NCBI GenBank assembly: GCA_023159155.1 | Contig: JAJNNX010000008.1 | Location: forward strand, 992,001 to 1,056,000 | Direction of reading: 5' to 3' | DNA from: Ustulina deusta | Lineage: Eukaryota > Ascomycota > Sordariomycetes > Xylariales > Xylariaceae | DNA length: 64,000 bases | Part shown: piece by piece, positions 12,494-24,573 of the stretch | Numbering within the stretch: position 1 is the stretch's first letter | Layout: each line of letters opens with the position of its first letter | Made by a program: the position numbers and the translations under genes | The notes under the pieces: model-generated | What the model was told of the DNA's origin: nothing | The model's input: only the letters and a program-made list of their open reading frames with translations | The model's database searches: none

Positions 12494-13784
12494 AAGGATG
12501 ACGGAGGGGGAGGGGGGACATGCCTGTCTAGATTGTCTGGCTGGGCCTGTGAGTTGCTGGTTCGACGACCGGGCGTAGACCTTTTAGGGTGTTTTCCGTA
12601 GACTTTTGGAACGATTAATGACTTTCCCTGCCATGGTTACTAGGTTAGATGGTTCAGTGTGTTCAAGGAAATTTAGACTTGGTTCTGTTTTCAGCTGTTC
12701 GTACTTGTCTCTCATCTGAACAGTGCTGGATGATCACGGGCCTTTTCCCCTGAGTGTCCGCAATATTAACCACTCTGAAGATGCTAAGACGTATGCCCTT
12801 GAATCGTATCGGAGAGGGTCGTGTGCACGGATGTAGAGCTGGTCTTGCTCTATTGTCTTCCTATCTAAATGATAACAGGAGACCTTGCTTATAATGGCGA
12901 GGAAAGTAAGGACCGTAGAAGTGACAGAGCAACACGCTCTACTTGGAACCTATCACTGTCCCGTCCGGAACATGCGAGATCTAGAAAAGACCAATTCTTG
13001 GGGCAGAAACATCGCAACTTCGGGGGTGGCGAAACCGTTCAATGCGAACTCGATATACGTTATTAGAATGTGTTATGAGGACCATTACTACGGCGGTCCG
13101 GGAGTCTCTACGAAATGAGCAGGTATATCAGACACCTCGGTGTATAAACGGGTCTATTTGTCATGGGATGGCTTGTATTCACTGCATCTGATTCGACCTC
13201 CGTCTTGCAAGCCCGTGTAAATTTGCCCATTATAGCTTCCCCTCGCAATGCCTTTTCTTTTCTTTTTTTTTCGCTCTCTGACGATCATATCGAATCTCCT
13301 CCCAGCCCATAGCTGTTGATCTACCTCTTCACAGCGACATGAACATTATGGCTTATGCCTTGCGCTTCAACTTTCGCCGATTCCTCGAGCGACGTCTAAC
13401 GGCGGTCAGTCAGTCCATCCTCCATAGGCATACCTGTGTGAATCTAGTACCCCCGGTAAACGATATCAGGCATTCTGGAAGCTCGCAGGGTCGGCAGGAG
13501 CTGGGAATCCCTGATTAGGTAGGCAACTAACTAACTAACTCGTGCCCCGGAGTCACCGCAAACAGAGGCGTAAGAGAGCACAGCATTTTCCGACCTGAAC
13601 TGACTGTCTGTCTGTCTTTCCGAATGGGCTGGCTGCGCTTCGCAGCAGCGGGCGCCAAACGGAAGTTCCCGCGGATGGCGGGAATAAAAAAAAAATCGTT
13701 CGCGAGTCAAAATCTTATGGCAGCGCTCGCTGGCTGGCGCGTATCAAATAGACAGACACACCGCCTCTTGCGATGGCGTCGGGC

Positions 13785-13800
13785 GGGGGGGGGGGGGGGG
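13785..13800. repeat. G16 homopolymer
   Basis: Sixteen consecutive G on the plus strand inside the gene-free interval. Such runs are length-variable and could form quadruplex structure. Confidence 0.95.
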
Positions 13801-13996
13801 CGTGCCCGCCGGAGGAACATGGTAGATTGCGAAAAAGCTTACGGCATATTTTCAGCCTCTCCGCCTTTCGTCTGCCGAGGCGTTGAGTGAGTGCCGTGCC
13901 GCGCGGGCTCGGTCGAAAGACGTCTTGGGGCGAAAGTCAATAATAGCATGACGAATCGATTGTGGTATCGCGAACGCGAGGAAACCCGTCTAGAAA

Positions 13997-14047
13997 TTTT
14001 TTTTTTTTTTTTCCCTCGCCGCGTTGCGCTGCGTTTTTTTTTTTTTT
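13997..14047. repeat. Paired T tracts (T16 and T14)
   Basis: T16 at 13997-14012 and T14 at 14034-14047 flank a short GC-rich spacer of about 21 bases. A reading frame on the minus strand across them encodes only lysine runs and is not credible as a gene. Confidence 0.9.
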
Positions 14048-14663
14048 GATAAGGGCAAAGGGGTGAGTGAGTGAAATCCATCCCAACGATGCGGGGAGCG
14101 GGATTCTTGGATGAGCTTTAGCGATGAAGTGGTGGCGTTCGGACTCAACAAAAAATGGGTAGATAGATGCATATGAAAAAGCGCGCATTATGGCAGCGCC
14201 ACCATGCTGGGGCGGAGTCCGCATTGACGCATGTTTCCTCATGGGAAGGAAGGGATCGGTTACGAACATTTGACAATGCCATTTCCCCATTCACTCGTCC
14301 GCTTTCTACGCTAGTTGGGGGGTAGGTAGGCGAAAAGTCTACTGTACTATACGATCAGGAACTACCTCCGGCCGCAATTCCCACTTGACGATTCCTCGTC
14401 ACGCACTTCACATTGAGTTGATCGCCATCGTCGACTGCCTGACTGGCTGGCTGGCTGGCTGGCGGACAGCACCGGCTCTCACGGCATCTTTGGTGGGAAT
14501 CCGCTACGACGTTGAAGCCAACGCTACATCAGGTGTGATCATATTGGGCAGATAGGCAGTCTAGATCTCGTCTGAGTCGTTCCACCCTGTATACATCAGA
14601 CGGGCAGCGCAGGCTTGTGTCAAAGAGAAGGATGAAGAAACGTCGATCACGAAAGGGGAGGAA

Positions 14664-14680
14664 CCCCCCCCCCCCCCCCC
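14664..14680. repeat. C17 homopolymer
   Basis: Seventeen consecutive C on the plus strand, hence G17 on the other strand, about 0.9 kb from the G16 run. Confidence 0.95.
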
Positions 14681-17600
14681 TCCAAAAAAGAAACGGACGA
14701 GAGAACTGCACTCGGACACGAACTGGAATTCTGCAACGAATCGGATGGCTCTCCACAGGGGAGCGAACGTTATTACTCGGCTCCGTTCCGATGGGAATGA
14801 GAGGGGGGGGGAGGGAAGAACATGTTACCAGGTATCTAGATACACTATCTATCTAGGAGAAACGAGATAAAAATAACATGATGCCCTGTTTCAGGACGAC
14901 ACAAAACAGGGCTCATGGGTACCTACGGGTGATCAGTAGCAAACATCGGTGATCAGCAGGATTGGAGCGACTCATGGTCGCCTTGCAGGAGTTGAGTGAC
15001 ACAGCAGGGTAAATCGTGCCCTCGTTTTCGCGAATCAAGAGCTGGCCGTGTTGTTTTCCCAAGATTCGCGCTGAGATTGTTTTTTCTTTTCATGTTCGAT
15101 GTAGAAGATCGTCCTCCCCCAATATCTGCCGAACTCTATCTATCTGCGTGGGCTACGTACGGGTGGGTGGATGGGTGATCACGTAGGTATGATGCATTGA
15201 CACGCTGTAAGGGGACAAATGATAGATGAGATGGGATAGATAGATGGGGCGCCCGAAGGCTGCATACACGTGCAGACAGTCTTGCGACAGCTCTTCTCCG
15301 GTCGGCCTGTCGTTTAACGGCATTCCCTCTTACACTACATACATACATCTGCTCTCCGCCCTCTCGACGACCCCTGTCGTCGACGGTTAGGAACCTCAAC
15401 GCACAGGCTTCTAGTGTACACTAGCAGCAGAGCGTCTGCTAGGGGCGGGAGTAAGCGATGCAAGATTGCGTTGCTATTTTGAGCCCGAGATGACCGCCGA
15501 GCGTAAAGGAAATAAGCCCATTTGACGGGATGATACCACACACAAGGGAAAACAGTACCGTTTGGATTGCGGTTTCTGACGTGCATCGTCGCGAAAACGA
15601 AGTGCATCCGGGCCTTGCACGAGATGCCTTGCACACAGATGGCCGCAGATGCAGGCCAAGTTCGCAGCGGCGTCGCGAAGACAGGCCTGACCCAGGCCAG
15701 GACTAGATAGTTGGTCAAAAATAGAGCTATTGGTGCAGCGTCCAAGGTTTGACGTGCTGCCGGGATGCCTTGGGGTCGACAAAACGGGAATGCCTTCATC
15801 GTGGTCCGTTTTTTTTCGAGTCGACTCCTTACCTTCTTGGTCGAGAAGGTCATCATTCCTGGGGGGGGGGACGGCCGATTATACGCAAGGTCTTGTTTCA
15901 TATTTCCGGGGTCGCTGTTGGCGAGATCGCAGCGTTCTCTATTCGGCCAGGACCCCTGAGTGCTTGCAACCCTAGCCGCATTAGCCGCCGCAGGGACGCT
16001 TTGGAAAAATTCCTGGATCCTGGATTACGCTGCGATTAATGCAGGGGCGCTCGACCGGTTGGAACCTGCGGCTCTCGCCCAAGTAAGTGTTTTCGCCATG
16101 GCCGCTTAGGTAGGTCACGATTCACGCTCCCTGGCTGCACAACTCGACGACGGCTGGGCAGCAGGGGTTGTTTTGATACTGCGAATCGGGTGGTCTCCCC
16201 CCCCCTCGATTAGAAGCAGTGCCGTTGGACCAATGTTCGCGATGGCGATGCATGGTCATTCGTCGCACTACGTATGAGAAACATGCTTGTACCACTTGTG
16301 CGAAGGTTATATCTTGTTTCGCATTCCCTGGGACGCATGGTAGAGCGGCCGCGACGACGCACATGTACGACGTACCACGTTGGCACAGAATGCGCGTAGC
16401 AAACACAAAATCTCGGTTGTGTCTACAGCCAATTGGTGGATAGTGAGGACTCAGGTTACGCTGGCTAGATAGACCTCAGGAGCAAACGGCCGGCAGAGAA
16501 GGTTACAACTGCTGTGTGCCGGGCGCTACCCGACTGACTCCCTATCCAGGGGCCCGGGATAAATTGAGTTGTGCTGCTTGTACGCGCGGGACGGCTGCGA
16601 TGCTGAGCTGATGTTCGAGTACAGCATTGCCGAGTCTGAGTAGATGCAGAGCGCAACAGCGTCCTAGAGTGGCACAGCAATCCTTACCTCTTGTCTGCAT
16701 CCCGAACTGCGGCGTTGCGTAACCGAGCAAGCTGCTCGAGACGCGTTGGTTTGCGAAGACCTCCTTGACGTCCTTTTTTGCGGTTGACGGTTTTATGAAC
16801 AAAGAACGATCTCCAAGTATTTACCCACAACTAGAACCCGAAGCCTATTACGAAAGATTTCATGCCTCAATATTGCTCGTGACACAAATCGTGACGGTAA
16901 CAAGCAGATGCCTGGAGATACGGCTGGTCTGATGCTGTGCATAGTGTAAGTCGTCATCGGTATTAGACGAATCCGTGCGCATTCCTGAATAATCGATCAG
17001 CTTTCGAGAGAACTGCCCAGTTCGGTTCGGTTGGTATTAGGTCACAAGGTTCCCTGTCCCGTAGCAGTAGGTATGTGGTTAGTTTCGCGCACAATCTTTG
17101 TTCATGGTTGCCGAGATGGGTCCAATGTAACCTTATATCACTTGATGGGACTATGCTGTAGGATGGACTCCTGCAGCTCCAGGACAGATGCGTATCAAGG
17201 TCAGTAGTCTGCGGCCACCCGGCTGGGAGCCCTTTAGAGAAACGTCTTCACTAGCTATGCCTATAGTCCTATAGTCGAGAAACCTGGCCCGTGCATCTGA
17301 AACCTCTCTGTGGCTCGTCATTCACATCACATTCTCCAGTCTATTTTGGTCACAGTCGTCGCCGTGCATCTCGCAATGGGCCATCCAGCGTGGGCTGATA
17401 GAAGCATACGGGCGCCAGGGTCGATATCTGTCCCTGACAACTTGCAAACATTATGCGACGTGGCGTAGCACAGCACGCTGATGTGGAAAGTAGTATACAA
17501 CGGCGCTGTCAAGACCGGCCACGACTAGGGGAGTTGGATGTGACAAGCGACGTCGGGAGTTACTTCGCAGGTCGCTCCGCATGTTCAGCGAAGCGGAGTA

Positions 17601-20600
17601 ATGAGATGTGCCGGCTCCTGCAGGTTGAAGAAGCCCCAAGCTGGAAGGTTGGCTAGGACCTTCAGGGGGTTTGGGAGAGACTATGGCCGTTACAGCAGGT
17701 AGCGAGCGTATTGGTGGCATGTTCTTCAACATACACTACTTGGCATGCACGAGTCGGGGGTCCAAGAAGCGGCAGTCGGCCGTACTATGGCTATTCACCT
17801 TCTCACAAATCGGAGCCCTCTGCTTTTCTTTTTTTTCTTTTCCCTCGAGCATCGATAATTCCTGTTGTTGATGATTGCTAGGTTAAGATAAGGGGGGAGA
17901 CGGCTAGAAGCCAAGACCCTGGCTGGAATTGACGCGTTCTCCTTCCCCTCGGTGAGTAGCCATTTAGAGAAGTCTGTGGACTGTATACCGATCCGCTGTG
18001 GCTAGCCGGAATATGGGAGAACCCTAACAGTACAGGCATGGAAAATTGCAGCAATGATGCTATCAGCCGTGAATAACTCGAACTTGCGTGGCAGGAGGGC
18101 TTCGTGTGTGTCAAGGAATACTGAGCATAGTCTCGGGTTTGAGCATGTGCCATTGATGAGCAGAAGGAGAAGTTGAGTTGAGCTCTCGCTGCACATGTTT
18201 AATAATATATCTTTGTTTACTCGTCTTTATGTTTGGTTTGTCATGTTCGTAACGTTTGCATGCACGGGTGTGTTAATGTAACTCTGCCAGACGTGGTATA
18301 GGCTAATCATCCTGCTCTGGATCTCAACTCGGAATGTCTTGTCCGGTGCCTAGGCGAATAATATTGGCTGCTTCTGTGCCGAGAGTTGGAGGTTCAAGAT
18401 GCTGGGCCTCGGCTAGTCCGGAGGATACCGAATGCCTGGCCCCCAAGCCTACAGAGGTAGCCTTATGCAAATCCGGTAGACCTCAGACGCATGACCAACT
18501 GATTCGAGTAATAGGTAGAATAGCTAAGGTTGGCTTATTTAGTATGGAGTAACTAGTGTCCCTTCAGAGGCCGTCTTAGTCTAGAAGTTGGTGGCGCTTT
18601 TAGCAGTAAGCTGGAGAGCCACATGACAGTTCGGTTGCTACCCGGCCGAGATTCAGAGGTGCTGCTAATGCTAGTTTCCGCCGATCGCAAATAAAATACA
18701 TGGAGTAAACTGTTGTGTCCTTCAGAAATATTTAGCACGTTGAGAATTTCCTCTGCGAGGATACTCCGGCGCAAAGAGAAAGGTTGGAGTGTTTGTCGAT
18801 TTTCACTCTAGATATGATGCCGGTCGGCTACGGAGTAAGGCGCGGGCAAGGTAAGGTATGCCGGAATAAATTACAAGTAAGACAAATTAGAGGCATAAAG
18901 GACGTGTAGGACGAATTCTGCCATTGACCGTACCGGGAGAGACGCCGTCACATCACTTAACCTCCATACATAAGTAGGTATAGTGTACAGTGCAGTAATG
19001 CGAGCAGAAGTAGTCCGAGATGTGGACGTCAATCCGACCAATCATGCTCAACTTCTGGAAAGAAACATGCTATAGATAGTCGGTATAAGCCGCTGATAAC
19101 ACAATGCACAGTCCATGGGTTAGAAGCTATCCGTCGGGAAGCTTCCGGTACCGTACATTATTTTTAAGGGCCGCAACGTGGCCTGCCTTCGATATCGTAC
19201 GGTAGCGAAACATCGAACCTAGGTACCGATACCAATACTGCAGCACGAAATCTGATCATGTCCATCATCGCAGGGGCTTCCAGGTGGTAGTCCTGCAATT
19301 TACATGTACCTAGTACACAGTGCACTCCTCCATGGCCATCTCCGCAAACCGATTTCAGCGCTACTTATAAGTACCCTATCTACCGCGACAGTCAAAGTAG
19401 TTTGAATTACGCGTACCGACACACAGGAGGCGCTGTAGGATTGTTGAATCAGCCACGTTAGTCATCTGGGGTAAATTAGTAATGTTGGAGGCCCATCTGT
19501 CGTGTACCCGATATGCCTCCGCAGTATAGGATGCAATAGGTAGGTAGGTATTAATGTGCCTCTTATAGAGTAAGCCCAGCGAAACCAGAGGCTTGGTGCG
19601 GCGCAATGATGAAACAACCGGCTGGTGAATCGTGCAAGGATGAGTCCACCCAGTCTCCAGGTGGCCCGCTTCGCTACATACTGTACCTAGTTGACGCATC
19701 TTGATTATTATTAGTCCCTCGGCAGCCAGGAGCCCATGGTATCGCCACTGGGCTAGGTATACTACCTATCACATTGCACCAGATAGGCATACCACTCAAT
19801 CAGCTTCTGCAGTTGTGCGCTACACTGCAGTGCTGGAGTAGCCTCCCTGGGTCGGCGGTGATCGGCTAGCGCTTCACTACAAATACAGCATGACGGGCGG
19901 AGAATGCCTACCCAAGGTAGCTAGAAACACATATTTGGCCGGGAAGAGTTCCCCTCTCGTCGAGCTCTACTGGCTGAAAGAGTGCATCATGCCATGTGAC
20001 AGCATGAATGCTAATTATACCGACCTACATATACCTATGTTTGAAGTGTGATAGGTATACGGGAGAGAGTGCGCTTCCTGTTCGTGCACTACGGTGGTGT
20101 TGCTCGAGATGCAATTGTATTCAACGTAGTCTAGCATCCGGGCCGCCCTGAGGGTTCGATACTAGGTAGACTAGTCGACAAGAGCTAGCTACTGCTAACC
20201 TAGGTTCAGTAAGTATGCAGTATAATCATGGAGTGAGTGTGTAAGTGTACAGTCAGGAACCGAACACGACTTCCGCCATAGCCTACGACACACCACACTA
20301 CGCATAGGTAGTATGGGTAGATGGATTCTACGGCAAGGGATAACACCGCTGTTCGCCCGAACAAGCCAAAAAATCCCTATCCCCCTGGCGATCTTTTACG
20401 CATTGAGTCCTAAAGCTGTCCGGCTCACTGCCGATTAGGTATCTAGTGTCAGGAAGAACGAGTTCTGGACCTGGTAATTATTTGTGTCTACCCATACTAG
20501 TGTGCACTAGGAGTGTGATTTGAGGATCTGACTTGTGATGTCGAACAATATGCATCACGATACGGTGGCTAGGCTATGGGCGCATAATATTACCTAATCC

Positions 20601-20900
20601 CCCCACAGTGCTCGTCTTAATCATTCTGCTGTGCTATCATCGGTGGCAGACTATAGATCGCGCCGACTTTGGCTGTTCTAAAGCTACGCTATCGATGAAT
20701 GCTATTGTCTACTACGTGTTGCGAGAAGGCGAAGTACCCAATATGGACGAGGGGGCATTCGAACAAAAACACTATGAAAGAAACCAGGCTGACCTTTGTC
20801 AGTGGCGTTCTCTGCAGGACAGTTTATTACCCCACATGAGAGGGTCTCTCCGAGTAGCGTACCTAGCGGTGTCGTGTAATTTGCACCAAGCAGCCCGGGT

Positions 20901-20930
20901 ATTATTATTATTATTATTATTATAATTATA
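20901..20930. repeat. ATT trinucleotide microsatellite
   Basis: About eight to nine ATT units followed by an AT-rich imperfect end. A simple sequence repeat of no clear function. Confidence 0.9.
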
Positions 20931-22682
20931 TGTTGCCCTCCGCGTAGCCTCGCCAAAAGCCTTGTCATACTCGAACCACACGACCAAAAGGAGGCTGCCT
21001 CCATGACTGATGGTTACGTTACGGTATAGTACACGAAGTGTTTATAACGAAATAAATGACAAAGCATGCGTAATGTATCCGGGAAACAAGAATGGCACAC
21101 TGCATGTGCGTAGCTGCACGAGGTCAAGCCGGTATCTCGAGCAGTACTTATTCGGGTCTTCTCTTAAAGAGGCATGGTTCCCTGCCGGAGCGCACTGCAC
21201 AACGATTTCTTCATGCACTTAGTGTGGCGTGGAATATCATGACCCTGGTCAATAATACAATCTCGAATTACCACAACTCGATCCGGCCGTATCATCGCAA
21301 TTCTTATAGCCCCAATCCCCCGGGTCCATCATTTCTGCTGTACCCGCTCGCGGTGCAGACGAGGCCTACAGATGACTCGATAAGCACTTGTCATTGTTTT
21401 ACTCTAGTGCGGCAAATCCCACAGCCACACCACACCATGTGTCTGTCTGTTTATTGCGGCGAGCTCGCATTTTATAGGGCATCTCCCACTTACTATACAC
21501 GTAATGCCAGTGACATGTTATGGTCAGCTACCTGATATTCACCAGAGTCACGTTGGATGGGATGGGACTTGATGTGGTCTTGAAGCTGCATGTTCGGTAT
21601 GCTTATGCTTATCTACCGTTATATGTCCATCTATCTCGGGATCATCATCGCCACCCATTACTAAATTCTTCTCATGCGGTGTATACAATATATGCTACAA
21701 TACACCCACTTACGTACAGTTGCACATCAACTCCAGATTCAGGTACCTATTCTACATGGATACGGTTAGTAACCACAGGACCAGATTCCCCCCCCCTGCG
21801 GCGTGACTAGGATCAATCCGTTGCGTGGATTGTGGAACAAGCGACTATACCGTACATATACTTACTTACACGATTGCGGCACATTGCAGGATAGGTAATC
21901 ATATATCTCTAGCCCGAGTCTTTACCTACGTTAGACAATCGTAATTGGGAGATAACAGCGCACTCTCGTCCAAAAAAACTTGCTAGTTAGTTTCATTATG
22001 CTCCTTGTAAAATACCAATTACGTTCTCTCCGAACACATGTCTCGTTCTACACTACTCGTAGCTCCTGTACCTACCCCTGGGCATTGGTGACAGGGAGCC
22101 AAGAGGACCCCCATGAGGGGCAAGCTACAGTAAGAAGCATCATTGCGAGGTTCTTGGGGTTGTGACGGACGGCCGCCATCAACCAAACGCCACCGAGTTT
22201 ACCACGTTCAGCTGTTGCTACAGGGGAACGGTGGCTTTCAGCTTGTTTATCGGACCCCAGAAGAGATAACGAGTATCTCCCCATGTAATTATTAATAGAT
22301 CAGTCGGAGCGCTGTTCATCAAGAACATTTGATACCTATTTTCAGGAGCCATGATGTTGCACAATGTTGCACACGAGCGCATTGAGCAAACCCGTCAACT
22401 TCGGCTGTTTATCCATAGCACTTGTGGGTTCCCATACGTTTCAAGTTTCTCATTCCGGTACAAACGTCTGCGAACCTGAAGCGGCCGAAGATGCACCCCG
22501 GCGTAGCACGCCGTTCCCCTGTACCGCAGTTGAGGCCCGGTAGTTCGTTATCTGCAGCTATGTTTGACTAGGCTACTGCGCTCTTCTCCGAACGATGCTC
22601 GTCGGTGACGAGAAGTCGTTGCGGTTACCATGGTAGGCAGCGGAGAAGTCTCTAAACAAAACTCAGCTGTTACGGGAAAGAA

Positions 22683-22703
22683 GGGGGGGGGGGGGGGGGG
22701 GGG
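22683..22703. repeat. G21 homopolymer
   Basis: The longest homopolymer in the window, followed by an A-rich segment. It lies about 1.9 kb before the transcription factor start. Confidence 0.95.
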
Positions 22704-24573
22704 AAAGAAAAAGAGTGATAAAAGCTATACCTAGGGTACTTTAGAGGCCTGGTAACAGATGAAAATAATATACTATGAGGCCCTGATGACAAAACGTTGC
22801 GCTGCAGAACAATCCTATGCGCCAAACATGGCCCAGGAATGCACCTCATTCTCCGAAAGGGGTTTGCGTTCCAATGGCACCAGCCAGGAGAAAAAGCCTC
22901 CTCCCGCACGCTTTTGCACTAGTGTATGTGCAGACGCGACAGTTCCCCAATGCGGAGGTCACATTATCGAGAACGCATCCAGCGTCAACTCGTTGTTACG
23001 CATACTACATCCATGCCCAGCACATACTCTACCGACTTTTCACTTGGCAAAGTCAATTGCCGCATACCGCGACTCTGTCTGCGATCTGGAGTCCGGAGCA
23101 TCCACCCCTTCACGAAGCAAGCTTCGCCAGGAAACCCAGTCCTCGTCCCAGAAAGGATAGCGGCGTTACGTGCTCGTGCAGTGCAGTCCGTAGAGCAGAT
23201 CAATCGTATGCAACATGCCTCATGTTTTGCATAGCATCTCGACAGGTAGGTCCCGTAGACGCGAGTTCGTAGCGAAGGCCAATGCCGAAGACGACGAAAC
23301 TGCTCTTACACGCAGGTACTAGGTCCCTCCCCCCTATCTATCTATAGCCGCTCCCAGTTGTTCCCATGATTCCCAGGAACGGAGACACGACGAATGCGGT
23401 GGAGAACCTAGCGGGCTGGCTGCTACTAGTGTAGTGACCGACCGCACCGGCTTCCCTCCCTGTTGAATGGTGCGCTGCGCAGCACCACCACCCGATCCGC
23501 CATCACGGCTTGCTTGCTTGGCCGATAGCAGCCAGCATGGCCCATGGGTTCAGGGATCAATGAGTTCGAGGTCAGGACCGGAGTGGCCCACCTTTGCTCT
23601 CGAAACACGTTGGTTAGCGGCTTGGTATCAAGGAACTTCAGTCCCAGCCCTGCTGTCCTGTGTCCAGTTGCAGGGGTGATTGGCAAGCGTGAGCAGTTGA
23701 AGGATTTCACCCCTCAGATTGTTATATTTCCGATTTCTGCTCTGGTTGCGGGTGCTCCGACTAGGGAGATGCTGTACTAGATAATTCTTAGCTCAGTGTT
23801 AGGTACCTTTCTCGGCTCTGTTGTGGACCAAGTCGACTACGCAGGTCACGTCACCCACTCTCCTCCCTCAAATTATAGTCTTTTCCATGTTCACTGCCTT
23901 CTCCCCATCGCCAACTCGCTCTACTGCGGCTGGAAACGACGCATCTCAACATCCGTGACCCGTTCCTCGCCCTGCGTGACTTTAATACACTGCGCTTCGC
24001 CACCCTTTCTGTTTAGGCAAACGACCTCTCGCCCACAACACATTCGACATGTTCCTCTCGTCGTCGGAGAGCTCTCAGCCCAGATACTGAATACCCGAAT
24101 GTTCACCTAACTCACGTCGTAGCCACGATTTCTCGGTTTTAGCTGAGAATCGACTTAGTAAGGAAATTTTGAGAAGATCAGATCGAGCTCTGTTGAAACG
24201 GCCCAGGCGCGGAAGAGAAGAGACTAGGTATAGCGGCATTGCAGTCGCACAGTGCTGAACATCAAGACTGCTTGGGGCGAGACCCGAGCAGTGTTTGTCC
24301 GAAAATCGACTCTACTCTGTGGCATCTGGTGCGAGGTAGCTCGTGGCAGGTCTACCCCATCCATGCTTAGCCCAACGTTACTAGGTTGAATACAGGCGAG
24401 CAAGCCTAAATAAGCCTTTCGTCACCTCTACCGTTTTCGTCAAGTCGCCAATCTTACCAGTCTGTATGCTTGCTCTACTTCGCCCGGGACCCTCAGCCTT
24501 TCACTTCGCTGGGAAGTCATTGGAGGCAGAGCCACATCAGCCTACCGAGGGTTGGGACGTCGAACGCTCGACG

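Larger units (their letters stand above)
12494..24573. other. About 12 kb of DNA without a supportable gene
   Basis: This interval has ordinary base composition, unlike the AT-rich islands elsewhere, yet no frame shows recognisable domains, plausible splice chains or a coding-like pattern across several hundred bases. It holds long homopolymers (G16 at 13785, T16 at 13997, T14 at 14034, C17 at 14664, G10 at 15861, G21 at 22683), an ATT repeat at 20901, and CTGG, TAAC, GTCT and TAGA simple repeats. It may be a long regulatory region for the regulator that begins at 24574, may carry non-coding RNA, or may be degenerated mobile DNA; the sequence alone does not decide. Confidence 0.6.

Noticed and set aside
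15335..15901. Minus-strand frame of 188 codons in the gene desert
   Set aside because: No recognisable domain, composition like random sequence, overlapping frames on both strands.
21092..21535. Plus-strand frame of 147 codons in the gene desert
   Set aside because: No motif, repeated low-complexity words, no splice partners; about the length expected by chance in 12 kb.
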